Source: a virus
Direction: 5' to 3' (one strand)
IMG/VR virus record: IMGVR_UViG_3300044701_002789
Coordinates: 1 to 64,000 of that record
Length of the DNA stretch: 64,000 bases
The notes under the pieces are model-generated. The model worked only from the letters and a program-made list of their open reading frames with translations, did no database searches and had not been told where the DNA came from. The position numbers and the translations under genes are program-made. Shown piece after piece: positions 27,856-35,117 of the stretch; the stretch's first letter is position 1, and each line of letters opens with the position of its first letter.

Positions 27856-28608
27856 TTATGGAGATAACTTAGCTCTATGTAGGCGTTTTTCTTCATAGTA
27901 ATCCCAAACATTAGGTGCCCAACGCTTAAGATGTGGTGCAATTTGTTCTGTCAATGCTTGAATTTCCAATTGAGCGTCTAACTTTGCCCTCAAGTCAATA
28001 AAGTGTAGAGCAGAACGAAGATTGAAAGATACTACAAAGTTCTGACGAATTGCTTGCGGAAGATAATCTCTAATGTGCTCTTCACAAGCACCATTTTCAT
28101 AATATTCAGTATACTCCTCACACTCACTTAGAATTCTTCCAAATTTACGCTGACGATCTTCTTCGGACCATTCATACTTTTTACCATGACGGTTTGTATA
28201 CAACCCTGGAGGACGAACGTAGAAAACATCTTCTATTGGAAGTTCTCTCTTAGCAACCTTAACAACTCTCTTCCCAGTATATCTTTGGGATTGAACATCA
28301 AATGTAATACCGATTCTGTGCGTCCTTGCTTGTGCCATAACACTATGAACATACCCAGACACCGACAAAGTAATTGCTGGGTGTTCTAGGGGTCCCCAGT
28401 GCCCTCTGTCGTTGCTTAGGAGACGCTCTACGATCCACTTACCACACTTAGATGGTTCTGGAATTGTTTGATCGTGAATAGGAATCTCAGAGTAATCGCA
28501 TTTTGCTGCTTGATAAACTACCTGCTCTGGAATTGAATAACATTGTAGCAATACGACTTGAAGATTCTTATCAAGTTCAATGAGATCTTTTGCTCTAATT
28601 GGTTTCAT
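27856..28608 (-). CDS. thyX: Flavin-dependent thymidylate synthase ThyX
   Basis: 250 residues. The signature MAQARTHRIGITFDVQSQRY corresponds to the ThyX motif (RHR-x5-8-S-x-R). The upstream GHWGPLEHPAITLSVSG carries the conserved EH. ThyX makes dTMP from dUMP using FAD and methylene-folate, which supports phage DNA synthesis. The start overlaps the preceding gene by 4 nt. Confidence 0.9.
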   Translation of the reverse strand: MKPIRAKDLIELDKNLQVVLLQCYSIPEQVVYQAAKCDYSEIPIHDQTIPEPSKCGKWIVERLLSNDRGHWGPLEHPAITLSVSGYVHSVMAQARTHRIGITFDVQSQRYTGKRVVKVAKRELPIEDVFYVRPPGLYTNRHGKKYEWSEEDRQRKFGRILSECEEYTEYYENGACEEHIRDYLPQAIRQNFVVSFNLRSALHFIDLRAKLDAQLEIQALTEQIAPHLKRWAPNVWDYYEEKRLHRAKLSP

Positions 28609-28793
28609 TCATTAATCTCCCAAGTATTTTTTTCAACTTTACGAAGTTTTTTAAGTTCTTTGTACATTTCCTTTATCTGCTGATATGCTTCTTCTGGAGA
28701 AATTTTATCAGCAAGTTCAAGACCAGCAATGAGCGCACACTTATCACCAAATCTAGCGAGTGATCTTTCGTATGGCGTTATGTCTTCATACAT
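28605..28793 (-). CDS. Small helical hypothetical protein
   Basis: 62 residues from the ATG at 28793 (MYEDITPYERSLARFGDKCA), which overlaps the stop of the 54-residue gene upstream. The helical C-terminus is KEMYKELKKLRKVEKN. It is coupled to thyX by a 4-nt overlap. Longer in-frame starts upstream lie inside the previous gene and are not preferred. Confidence 0.6.
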   Translation of the reverse strand: MYEDITPYERSLARFGDKCALIAGLELADKISPEEAYQQIKEMYKELKKLRKVEKNTWEINE

Positions 28794-28950
28794 CTTCTTC
28801 TCCCTCCACATAATACTCATCAACGTCATCTTCTATGTATGGAGCAATTTCTTCATACTCCAGTTCTAATGGTTCATTTAATTCTTTTTTTAATCCTTGA
28901 ACCAACAGTTCCATATTACGAACCATTAGTCTAATTCTTTCTTGATCCAT
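28786..28950 (-). CDS. Small acidic hypothetical protein
   Basis: 54 residues: MDQERIRLMVRNMELLVQGL, then an acidic tail (EDDVDEYYVEGEEDV). It is the first gene after a good sigma70-like promoter at 28972-29000 and overlaps the next start by 8 nt. No domain is recognised. Confidence 0.6.
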   Translation of the reverse strand: MDQERIRLMVRNMELLVQGLKKELNEPLELEYEEIAPYIEDDVDEYYVEGEEDV

Positions 28951-28971
28951 AAATCCTCAAATACTCCACCC

Positions 28972-29000
28972 ATGATACAGGAAAGGGAGAAAGGTGTCAA
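28972..29000 (-). promoter_or_regulatory. Sigma70-like early promoter
   Basis: TTGACA at 29000-28995 and TATCAT at 28977-28972, separated by 17 nt, upstream of the 28950 gene and the thyX operon. Confidence 0.7.
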
Positions 29001-29018
29001 CCCCTTCTCCCGATTTAA

Positions 29019-29120
29019 TCAAGCAACTTGAGGTTGCTTTGCCATATTAAGTTGTGCAAGATGAAGAAGTTTTTCTTTTTTGTCCTTCTTCTTGAGGTAG
29101 GTTACGACATACTTATTCAT
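29019..29120 (-). CDS. Tiny basic hypothetical peptide
   Basis: 33 residues: MNKYVVTYLKKKDKKEKLLH, then LAQLNMAKQPQVA. The start overlaps the stop of the DUF4278-like gene as ATGA, which favours translation. Nothing is recognised beyond its basic N-terminal half. Confidence 0.45.
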   Translation of the reverse strand: MNKYVVTYLKKKDKKEKLLHLAQLNMAKQPQVA

Positions 29121-29272
29121 TTTACTACCTCATTATTGCAAGGTCTGTAAGATACTCCACGATATACATTTTTTGGATGTGCTGGGGAATGCGTTTGATT
29201 ATACCAAGAAATGTATTGTTTCTTGGAATCTTCAGTGTCGTATTGACACCCCCTGTAAGTAACTTTTGACAT
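29117..29272 (-). CDS. DUF4278-like small protein under glutamine-riboswitch-like leader
   Basis: 51 residues: MSKVTYRGCQYDTEDSKKQY, then NVYRGVSYRPCNNEVVK. The repeated TYRG-xY and VYRGVSY elements are the hallmark of cyanobacterial DUF4278 proteins. GGAGGA lies 7-8 nt upstream. The preceding ~110 nt hold two structured elements that resemble glutamine aptamers, so expression may respond to nitrogen status. The protein's function is unknown. Confidence 0.6.
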   Translation of the reverse strand: MSKVTYRGCQYDTEDSKKQYISWYNQTHSPAHPKNVYRGVSYRPCNNEVVK

Positions 29273-29305
29273 TAGGATTTCCTCCAGAATGAGATTTTTA
29301 AGTCC

Positions 29306-29401
29306 CGTTCCTTCGGGCGGCGTTTCCGTTCGTTACCATAATAACGAATGAACGAGTGCGTTCCTCGTCGTCCTACTTGCGTCCGCCTGAGCGGATGAAC
29401 G
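29306..29401 (-). ncRNA. Tandem glutamine-riboswitch-like aptamers (glnA / downstream-peptide type)
   Basis: Two copies in the leader of the DUF4278-like gene. Copy 1 is 29401-29359 and copy 2 is 29354-29306. Each begins CGTTCAT, is closed by CGTTC/GAACG, contains an immediate P2 hairpin (TCCGC-TCAG-GCGGA in copy 1; TTCGTTA-loop-TAACGAA in copy 2), and ends in GAGGAACG or CGAAGGAACG. Copy 1 also has GCAAGTAGG, close to the GGAAGUAGG signature of the class. P2 differs in sequence but not in pairing between the copies. Transcription would start just upstream, at the promoter at 29409-29437. Confidence 0.7.
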
Positions 29402-29408
29402 TTGGTCT

Positions 29409-29437
29409 ACGATAGACCATCATAGGTATTTAGTCAA
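29409..29437 (-). promoter_or_regulatory. Sigma70-like early promoter
   Basis: TTGACT at 29437-29432 and TATCGT at 29414-29409 with 17-nt spacing. The predicted start is a few bases before the first aptamer. Confidence 0.65.
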
Positions 29438-29454
29438 GCCCCTTTACAAACTCT

Positions 29455-29781
29455 TTACCTTTGGATGTATGTCAATTTATACTCTATAGGATCAAGTTGA
29501 AGGATGATTATATCACATCCAATTTTAGGATTAGCAGATCCGCAAGTATAAACATCAAACGATGCTTTACCCTCTTCAGGCCAACTATGAACACTTATAT
29601 GACTTTCAGATAATAAACAAAGTGCCGTAACTCCTTGAGGATCAAATTTATGCGATACAGTTTTAAGTATCGTAGCGCCCGATGCAACCGCAGCGTTCTC
29701 TATTAAATCAACAAGAAAAATCTCGTCGTTCAAAAGAACCGACGAGCATCCGTAAAGGTTTAGTAAAAAATGCTTTCCCAT
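29455..29781 (-). CDS. speD: S-adenosylmethionine decarboxylase proenzyme
   Basis: 108 residues. The motif LLSESHISVHSWPEEGKASF contains the Ser at which the proenzyme cleaves itself to form the pyruvoyl group. Length and the YTCG--NP segment fit the short bacterial SpeD/SpeH class. It supplies decarboxylated SAM for spermidine synthesis; cyanophages often carry it. Confidence 0.9.
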   Translation of the reverse strand: MGKHFLLNLYGCSSVLLNDEIFLVDLIENAAVASGATILKTVSHKFDPQGVTALCLLSESHISVHSWPEEGKASFDVYTCGSANPKIGCDIIILQLDPIEYKLTYIQR

Positions 29782-29785
29782 TTAA

Positions 29786-29968
29786 TCAAATTGGATCTTC
29801 ATAATATTCTTCTAAAAGTTCCGACACAACTTTTTCCGTTCCGTCAATTTTTTTGACCTGATACAAAGAAGACTTCATGTACTTCTTAATTTTTTTGTAG
29901 TCCTTAAGAATTTGATCTATTCCATCCTTTGCAACGACTACTTTTACTTTACCAAATCCTTCACTCAT
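29786..29968 (-). CDS. Small hypothetical protein
   Basis: 60 residues (MSEGFGKVKVVVAKDGIDQI), lysine-rich in the middle and acidic at the C-terminus (LLEEYYEDPI). It overlaps the preceding gene by 4 nt and precedes speD by 4 nt. No domain is recognised. Confidence 0.55.
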   Translation of the reverse strand: MSEGFGKVKVVVAKDGIDQILKDYKKIKKYMKSSLYQVKKIDGTEKVVSELLEEYYEDPI

Positions 29969-30273
29969 TTTCTTTTCTTTCCTTCAGATTGCTTTTTCAT
30001 TCCCCATACTTTTGGGTTTACCCTACCATATCCCCAAGAAATTTCTTGAATGGATTCTTTTCCAAATTTATCATAATAAAGATCAAAAACTTTAATTTTA
30101 GATCCTCTACAAAGATCCATAAAAATTTCACCATCAACTTTATATGAAACCACATAAGCATCTGAAGGAAGAGTAGGATCTTTAATTTGTTGCAGAGTTG
30201 CTCTTTCAATTAATAATTCGCACCCATATTGAGATGGGATCTCTTTTTTTTCTTCGGGTGTCCATTGTGCCAT
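29965..30273 (-). CDS. Conserved hypothetical protein
   Basis: 102 residues from the ATG at 30273 (MAQWTPEEKKEIPSQYGCEL), which has GGAGAA at good spacing; an in-frame ATG at 30297 is possible because it overlaps the upstream stop. Core: SYKVDGEIFMDLCRGSKIKV, then SIQEISWGYGRVNPKVWG. The C-terminus is very basic. The function is unknown. Confidence 0.6.
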   Translation of the reverse strand: MAQWTPEEKKEIPSQYGCELLIERATLQQIKDPTLPSDAYVVSYKVDGEIFMDLCRGSKIKVFDLYYDKFGKESIQEISWGYGRVNPKVWGMKKQSEGKKRK

Positions 30274-30293
30274 TTTATTCTCCGCAACTGCTG

Positions 30294-30863
30294 TCATGAA
30301 CGCCCTCCCCATCTAATATCAGGGTAGGCTTCTTTAACGTTATCCCAGGATATTTTATATTTGTCGGTAAGTTTCTTATCTTTAACCAAACAAACTAACT
30401 CTGCCTCAAGAGGATGTAGTCCCTGAAGCATATTAATAAAAATAGTTTCTTTTCTAATCTGAGAAAGAGTTTTATTTCCACCATATACAAAGAGATGGAA
30501 ATTTTTATATTCGTTGCGTAAGGAAGTATGTTGTTTGTTCATTAACTCATCTGTTCCCGCATACGCACCATTATTTAAATTAGTATTTTTAGTTTTACTG
30601 TCAATCAAATCAGTAAGATTTCCCCCGACTGATGATTGATCATTAGGATCAGCATAAGGAACCGGTCCTGGAGGAAGAATGCTAACAACACTCTGATCAA
30701 AATTCCAGATAAGAAGAGAAACCAGAGCATCGTTACGATACTCTTTAAGTACTTCTACTTTGTTAGCGTTTGTTCTTTGTTTAGAAGCGAGTTCCAAAAT
30801 CTCATACTGGAAAGGATTCGCTTGAAGTTTTGTAATGGGTTTTTCGGTTTTTGCTACAGGCAT
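30294..30863 (-). CDS. DUF6433-like conserved cyanophage protein
   Basis: 189 residues. YEILELASKQRTNANKVEVL, then LLIWNFDQSVVSILPPGPVP and a C-terminal WDNVKEAYPDIRWGGR, match a family widespread in cyanomyoviruses (DUF6433, recalled by pattern). The function is unknown. It is followed closely by the 102-residue gene. Confidence 0.7.
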   Translation of the reverse strand: MPVAKTEKPITKLQANPFQYEILELASKQRTNANKVEVLKEYRNDALVSLLIWNFDQSVVSILPPGPVPYADPNDQSSVGGNLTDLIDSKTKNTNLNNGAYAGTDELMNKQHTSLRNEYKNFHLFVYGGNKTLSQIRKETIFINMLQGLHPLEAELVCLVKDKKLTDKYKISWDNVKEAYPDIRWGGRS

Positions 30864-30911
30864 AATCTTTAATACAATTCAGGTATAGTATAGTTTAATT
30901 TTTAATATTTA

Positions 30912-31145
30912 TCAATCCTCTTCATCATCATCTTCATCATCAAAAAATCCTTCTTCAAATCTAACTGCTAAGACTTCATCAGGAATAACATTTCCGTTAC
31001 TATCAAAAAACTCCGGATGAACATTTTTAATACCATAAATTCTTTCAACTTGGTATTGTTTAAATATCCATCCTCCAATAAGTCCAATAAACAGGAACAT
31101 TACACAAAAGAGAGTTGTGAATGTTAATATAATTGATAGTTCCAT
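30912..31145 (-). CDS. Small membrane protein
   Basis: 77 residues from the ATG at 31145, preceded by CGGGAGAA. One transmembrane segment (IILTFTTLFCVMFLFIGLIG) is followed by a cytoplasmic-looking domain with an acidic tail (FFDDEDDDEED). Upstream ATG codons lie in a poorly conserved stretch and are not preferred. Confidence 0.6.
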   Translation of the reverse strand: MELSIILTFTTLFCVMFLFIGLIGGWIFKQYQVERIYGIKNVHPEFFDSNGNVIPDEVLAVRFEEGFFDDEDDDEED

Positions 31146-31333
31146 GGCGTTCTCCCGAGAGTTACTTTTTTTCCATATTAAAAGAAAATTCAATTTGAAA
31201 ATGCATCTCTCGGCGGAAGAGAGATAACATCTTTCCAAAACAAAAATGAAATGTTTTTGGTTTTGATGCCGGTTCCCTCCTACTATTGTGTCTTAGCATT
31301 AACTCAAATCCTCTATTGATATGAGGATCAAAA

Positions 31334-31693
31334 CTATTTAGTTTGCTTTTTTCGTCTTCCTTTTCGTTTATCATTATTATATTTTTGAGCATCTACTAAA
31401 ATGCTATAAAGATAATTTCTTATTTTTCTTGCTTCTGGTTTTGACAAGTGACCATAAGCTTCGCGAAGTTGTTTGTGCAAATTATCAGCACCACCCTCAA
31501 GATATGTATCTAAGTCTAATACAACTCCATTAAGATTATTAGCAGTTTTACTGCCAATAAATTCTTCTATTTCTCTCTTTAAAACACCTTTAATTTTTAA
31601 GTATTCATAAAAATTTAATACGAACTTTCCGTGGAAAGCGTAATCAATTGCTTTTTCAACATCATAATAAACTTCGTGAAAAGTTGTTTCCAT
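31334..31693 (-). CDS. Conserved hypothetical protein
   Basis: 119 residues (METTFHEVYYDVEKAIDYAF), helical, with a C-terminal basic tail (DKRKGRRKKQTK). Its start codon abuts the glutaredoxin stop. Genes of this type recur near the nucleotide-metabolism block of cyanophages. The function is unknown. Confidence 0.6.
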   Translation of the reverse strand: METTFHEVYYDVEKAIDYAFHGKFVLNFYEYLKIKGVLKREIEEFIGSKTANNLNGVVLDLDTYLEGGADNLHKQLREAYGHLSKPEARKIRNYLYSILVDAQKYNNDKRKGRRKKQTK

Positions 31694-31932
31694 TAGATAA
31701 TTTTGTTCTCCTGAAGATACTTAACAGTGTCGGTGCATCCACCAAGATTATCCATATCATTCAGGACAACCTGAGGAAAAGTAGACCCTAGACCGAATTG
31801 ATCATAAAATTGATCTCTAGTAAAGTCTTCGTCTAATTTATAAATTTTATGTTCCAAATTAGTAAGTTGTAGCACTTGCTGAATTTTGGAACAAAAAGGA
31901 CATCCATCCTTAGAATAAACTGTGAATTTCAT
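31693..31932 (-). CDS. nrdC: Glutaredoxin
   Basis: 79 residues from the ATG at 31932 (MKFTVYSKDGCPFCSKIQQV). The CPFC active site, a TFPQVVLND cis-proline segment and a GGCTD glutathione-binding segment are all present. It may reduce ribonucleotide reductase. The upstream in-frame region overlaps the HNH gene and is not part of the fold. Confidence 0.85.
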   Translation of the reverse strand: MKFTVYSKDGCPFCSKIQQVLQLTNLEHKIYKLDEDFTRDQFYDQFGLGSTFPQVVLNDMDNLGGCTDTVKYLQENKII

Positions 31933-31945
31933 AATAGTAATAATT

Positions 31946-32311
31946 TTATACTTGTTTTCTTGGGTAATAAACTTTGTAATCCGTCTCCACCAGTTGTTTC
32001 TGCCATTCAATGATATCAGATAATCTCTCGGTTGTAAAGAAGGATTGTTTCATGTACCAGTCATACCATTTTTCGTGACCTTTAGATCTATTGCAAGAAT
32101 TACATGCACATAACACGTTTGTAATTTTATCGCTTCCACCTTTTGATCTTGGCGTAATGTGATCAAGTGTTATGTTTTCATCAGACCCGCAATAGGCACA
32201 TTTGTGATTCCATTTTTCTTTTATTGAATGTCTCCATTTTTTCCTTGCCTCAGAACTTGTTGTTGCCTCTAAATTATACAAGAGTTCTTTTGAAGTGGAG
32301 TATAGTGGCAT
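31946..32311 (-). CDS. HNH endonuclease
   Basis: 121 residues. CAYCGSDENITLDHITPRSK, then GGSDKITNVLCACNSCNRSK, gives an intact HNH core with two CxxC zinc pairs. It is probably a freestanding homing-type or repair endonuclease. The reading frame is complete. Confidence 0.8.
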   Translation of the reverse strand: MPLYSTSKELLYNLEATTSSEARKKWRHSIKEKWNHKCAYCGSDENITLDHITPRSKGGSDKITNVLCACNSCNRSKGHEKWYDWYMKQSFFTTERLSDIIEWQKQLVETDYKVYYPRKQV

Positions 32312-32335
32312 TAGTAAAATTCATACCTGAAATAT

Positions 32336-32605
32336 TTAGATTTTCACCGGTTCCTGCTTTCCCTCTGGTAGACTTTCTTTATATGGGTTTAGTTGCTCTA
32401 TTTTACCAGGAGGTAATCCTTGTTGACCTGGAAGTTGTCTATAAGTTGTTGTCGTTACTGTGATTACTTGATCATTAATAAATTTTTGTTTCTTATAAAT
32501 CCTATTAGGTTTAAGTAGGATCATCATTATAGCATCTCTTTCGTCACCACAATGAGCAACTACTTTTCCTGTAGTGTTTTCAATAACCACCCAATAATCA
32601 TTCAT
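32336..32605 (-). CDS. Hypothetical protein
   Basis: 89 residues from the ATG at 32605 (MNDYWVVIENTTGKVVAHCG), overlapping the stop of the 39-residue gene by 8 nt. A longer start at 32629 exists but lies inside that gene. The C-terminus is Pro/Glu/Lys-rich. No domain is recognised. Confidence 0.5.
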   Translation of the reverse strand: MNDYWVVIENTTGKVVAHCGDERDAIMMILLKPNRIYKKQKFINDQVITVTTTTYRQLPGQQGLPPGKIEQLNPYKESLPEGKQEPVKI

Positions 32606-32717
32606 TTTGTTTTTTGTCCTTTTGATCATTATACCTCATTTTAGGGGGTCTGTAAAGTTGAGGCCAGGTATCACGAATAATTTCTGCAAGTTTGTATGGT
32701 GTTTCAGTTGTTATCAT
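32598..32717 (-). CDS. Small hypothetical protein
   Basis: 39 residues: MITTETPYKLAEIIRDTWPQ, then LYRPPKMRYNDQKDKKQNE. It overlaps the stop of the SLOG-domain gene by 14 nt and the next start by 8 nt, an arrangement typical of coupled small phage genes. Confidence 0.5.
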   Translation of the reverse strand: MITTETPYKLAEIIRDTWPQLYRPPKMRYNDQKDKKQNE

Positions 32718-33066
32718 TTGTTTTTATTTTATGTATGAATACTTTAAGTCCCCGTTTTTCTGCTTTTGAAATCATATCCTTAGTTCCAGTAGATTTTCCA
32801 TCCCATACGGCAACTAAAGCATCAGCATATTCTGCCATTTGCGAATTGCGAATGTGACCGGCACCTCTTCCATACTTTTCCCATTCTGCGGGAAATCTTT
32901 TAATTGGAACATCAAATTCTTCTGCAAGCATTTCTCCATAAGAATCTGCACCTCTTGCGCAACCTGAAATCACTTCAGTAATCTCGGTAGTAAAAGGACA
33001 GAGTTCCAGTGCATCTATAACATCTTTAATTGATGCAGTTCTTGAACCTGCAATGATGGTTTTCAT
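32704..33066 (-). CDS. SLOG (YspA/DUF2493-like) nucleotide-binding protein
   Basis: 120 residues. MKTIIAGSRTASIKDVIDAL, then VISGCARGADSYGEMLAEEF and ADALVAVWDGKSTGTKDMIS, matches the SLOG Rossmann-like fold (GSR and SGGARGAD motifs). Such proteins bind nucleotide ligands and occur in phage and defence contexts. The substrate here is unknown. Confidence 0.75.
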   Translation of the reverse strand: MKTIIAGSRTASIKDVIDALELCPFTTEITEVISGCARGADSYGEMLAEEFDVPIKRFPAEWEKYGRGAGHIRNSQMAEYADALVAVWDGKSTGTKDMISKAEKRGLKVFIHKIKTNDNN

Positions 33067-33103
33067 TATATTTTCTATATATTATGTTCTAAATGGAGGT
33101 AGA

Positions 33104-33379
33104 ATGGACTTTTTATTGAAAATTAAAATTGGATGGATTTTTGTATTTGCATCATTTAAATTATGGTGCAAGCATATGATGAATAAATCTGGTTCCAATT
33201 TTTGGATAGATGGATTTTATAACTTTGATAATGGTCCAGAAGAACTGGAATTGACTTGGAGCAATTATGAAATTGCAATGAAACATCAAAAGAAACCCAG
33301 AGGTAGAGGAAAACCAAAGTATCCTAATAGTATCACAGGATTTCTAAAATGGCAACATGAGCATTTATGTTCACTATGA
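33104..33379 (+). CDS. Hypothetical protein with N-terminal hydrophobic segment
   Basis: 91 residues from the ATG at 33104, preceded by a strong GGAGG. The first ~25 residues are hydrophobic (FLLKIKIGWIFVFASFKLWC) and could insert in a membrane. The C-terminus is basic (HQKKPRGRGKPKYP). It is divergent from the minus-strand genes. Confidence 0.55.
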   Translation: MDFLLKIKIGWIFVFASFKLWCKHMMNKSGSNFWIDGFYNFDNGPEELELTWSNYEIAMKHQKKPRGRGKPKYPNSITGFLKWQHEHLCSL

Positions 33380-33393
33380 TATGAAATTTATTT

Positions 33394-33401
33394 TATAAAT
33401 A
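33394..33401 (+). promoter_or_regulatory. Late promoter (TATAAATA) for the plus-strand accessory cassette
   Basis: An exact TATAAATA followed immediately by a hairpin and a ~235-nt leader before the gene at 33640. Confidence 0.75.
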
Positions 33402-33404
33402 ATC

Positions 33405-33601
33405 ATGAGAAGAGAAATCTTCTCATTAGAGACAAGATGTATTACTAAAAGATTCCATTTTTGGTTCTTTCATTAATGCTTCACTCTAATTGGGTAATAT
33501 AATCCAATTCTAAAGAGAAGTAATCCCAGACGACTCATCTACAGTCGCCTGTGGAACTGAATCGTCTGGCATTATGTCAGGGAAGGATTGGATTATATCC
33601 C
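33405..33601 (+). ncRNA. Structured 5' leader of the accessory cassette
   Basis: Three elements. (1) A 9-bp hairpin with a GAAA tetraloop at 33405-33426. (2) A long closing stem, 33492-33508 with 33587-33601 (GGG, two-base bulge, then 12 bp ATATAATCCAAT/ATTGGATTATAT). (3) Inside it, an 8-bp stem CCAGACGA (33526-33533) with TCGTCTGG (33562-33569), capped by a CTACAG/CTGTGG hairpin. The class is unknown to me. Confidence 0.6.
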
Positions 33602-33639
33602 TCTCCAATTAACCTTTCTTTCCCTTAAGGAGAAACAAA

Positions 33640-34467
33640 ATGGCAGATCCCGTATATATGCCCGATCCTTGGGCAGCACTTGCCGCACAACACTCAGACA
33701 TTCGTAGAGAAGGTTCTGTAGAACGTGGCGAGATTCGTTTTGATGTTGCTACTCGCACTGCTGACAACCGTTATGCTAATGCTATCGGTCAAGCAGATAT
33801 TCGTAGAGAGCAAGCATTAGGTTTTGGTGATGTAAAGTATTCTATTGCAGAACACTCAGAATCAACCAATCGTGACATTCTAACTACAGGTCATAATAAT
33901 CAAGTTAAAATTGATGAAGCTGCTGATAAAATTCAGCAAAGAGCTACTGATTTTTATCTTGCCGGTCAAGCAAGAGATTTTGATGCTTCCCGCGATCTTG
34001 CTGCTCTCAAAGCAAGTCAAGATATGGCTGCTCAAAAACTCAGCACAGAGATTCTTCTTTCTACTGAAAGAACTGCTACTGCTGCTGCTCTTGAGTCCGC
34101 TAAGGTTGCTGCTGCTGTAGCACTTGGTCAATCACAACTCAGCAAAGAAATTGCTGAGAGCAAGTATGATATCAGCAAGCAAATTGCTTATGAAAATGAA
34201 AAGACCCGTGATCTTGTTAATGCACTTAAGAATGACGAACTTAATCGTCTTCTTATTGAGCGTAACACCGATCTAACTCATTGCCGTCACGACTATTGGG
34301 GTGCCCGTGATGGACTCTTCAATAGTCAGTTCGCTGCACTATCTTCCCAAGTTAATTCTCAGTTAAACTCACTCAACAGTCAGATTGCTGAGACCCGTCA
34401 GGGTATGGTTAACTTTGGAACCATGGCTGGTGTTGGTCAATCCTCAACCAGCAACGCAGTTCGCTGA
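33640..34467 (+). CDS. Coiled-coil structural protein of accessory cassette
   Basis: 275 residues. The Ala/Arg/Glu-rich helical sequence has heptad character over most of its length (EILLSTERTATAAALESAKV; KEIAESKYDISKQIAYENEK) and ends in a glycine/serine tail. A good RBS (AAGGAG) precedes the ATG. Codon use is richer in C/G-ending codons than in neighbouring genes, suggesting high expression or separate origin. A strong terminator follows. It could be a fibre-stalk or scaffold-like protein. Confidence 0.65.
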   Translation: MADPVYMPDPWAALAAQHSDIRREGSVERGEIRFDVATRTADNRYANAIGQADIRREQALGFGDVKYSIAEHSESTNRDILTTGHNNQVKIDEAADKIQQRATDFYLAGQARDFDASRDLAALKASQDMAAQKLSTEILLSTERTATAAALESAKVAAAVALGQSQLSKEIAESKYDISKQIAYENEKTRDLVNALKNDELNRLLIERNTDLTHCRHDYWGARDGLFNSQFAALSSQVNSQLNSLNSQIAETRQGMVNFGTMAGVGQSSTSNAVR

Positions 34468-34484
34468 TTTAGTTCAGTAGTTAT

Positions 34485-34518
34485 CGGGGGAAGGTTGCCC
34501 ACTTCCTTCCCCTTTTTT
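34485..34518 (+). terminator. Rho-independent terminator
   Basis: GGGGAAGG / CCTTCCCC stem with a 10-nt loop followed by seven T, right after the coiled-coil gene. Confidence 0.85.
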
Positions 34519-34533
34519 TAAAGGAGAATAACT

Positions 34534-35115
34534 ATGGACTCAGCAGAAAGAAAACTCATTGATCTTTATAATCTTCTTGCACAATATCAAAGAAGTAATG
34601 ATCCGAATCTAATTGAAAACATTCAATCTTTACGATCACAGATTACCGAACTATTGAATACCCGTGTTGGAGGAAATGACAACATCAACATCGTTATAGA
34701 TGGAGATGATTGCCCTGATGAGTGCCCTCCAGGACCTCCAGGACCCCCCGGAGAACAAGGTCCACCGGGACCACAGGGACCTCCAGGACCCCCTGGAGAA
34801 CCAGGAGTGTGTACCTGCAAATGCAAAAGCATCCTGGTTTCAGACGATTATTCTGCTACTTGTGATGACTATTACATCGGTGTCAATAGCAACGAACCTG
34901 TTACTATTTCATTACCTGAAAACTGTACCGATTGTTGTGAAATTATTGTAAAAGCAGAAATGGGTCCACCATTGGGTAATCGTAAAGTTACTGTAACTAC
35001 TTCTGATGGATCATTGATTGATGGTGCTGATGATTACATTATCACAGTACCTTATGGAACAGTTTATGTGATCTGTAGAGGTGGCGATTGGTATATTATC
35101 TCAGCAAAATTATAA
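34534..35115 (+). CDS. Collagen-like protein with cysteine cluster
   Basis: 193 residues. The N-terminal coiled coil (LIDLYNLLAQYQRSNDPNLI) is followed by ~10 perfect GPP/GEQ/GPQ triplets (GPPGPPGEQGPPGPQGPPGP) between ECP and CTCKCK cysteine clusters, then a beta-rich C-terminal domain. This is a trimeric collagen-like architecture, expected at the virion surface or secreted. The RBS AAAGGAG is strong. Confidence 0.75.
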   Translation: MDSAERKLIDLYNLLAQYQRSNDPNLIENIQSLRSQITELLNTRVGGNDNINIVIDGDDCPDECPPGPPGPPGEQGPPGPQGPPGPPGEPGVCTCKCKSILVSDDYSATCDDYYIGVNSNEPVTISLPENCTDCCEIIVKAEMGPPLGNRKVTVTTSDGSLIDGADDYIITVPYGTVYVICRGGDWYIISAKL

Positions 35116-35117
35116 CA

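Noticed and set aside
31162-31392. 76-residue minus-strand frame
   Set aside because: It overlaps the start of one conserved gene and the leader of the next, has no good RBS and no recognisable features; possible but unsupported.
33492-33601. Glutamine riboswitch in the accessory-cassette leader
   Set aside because: Only short fragments (GAAGTA, GAAGG) agree; the P2 hairpin and the CGTTCAT start are missing, unlike the convincing pair at 29306-29401.
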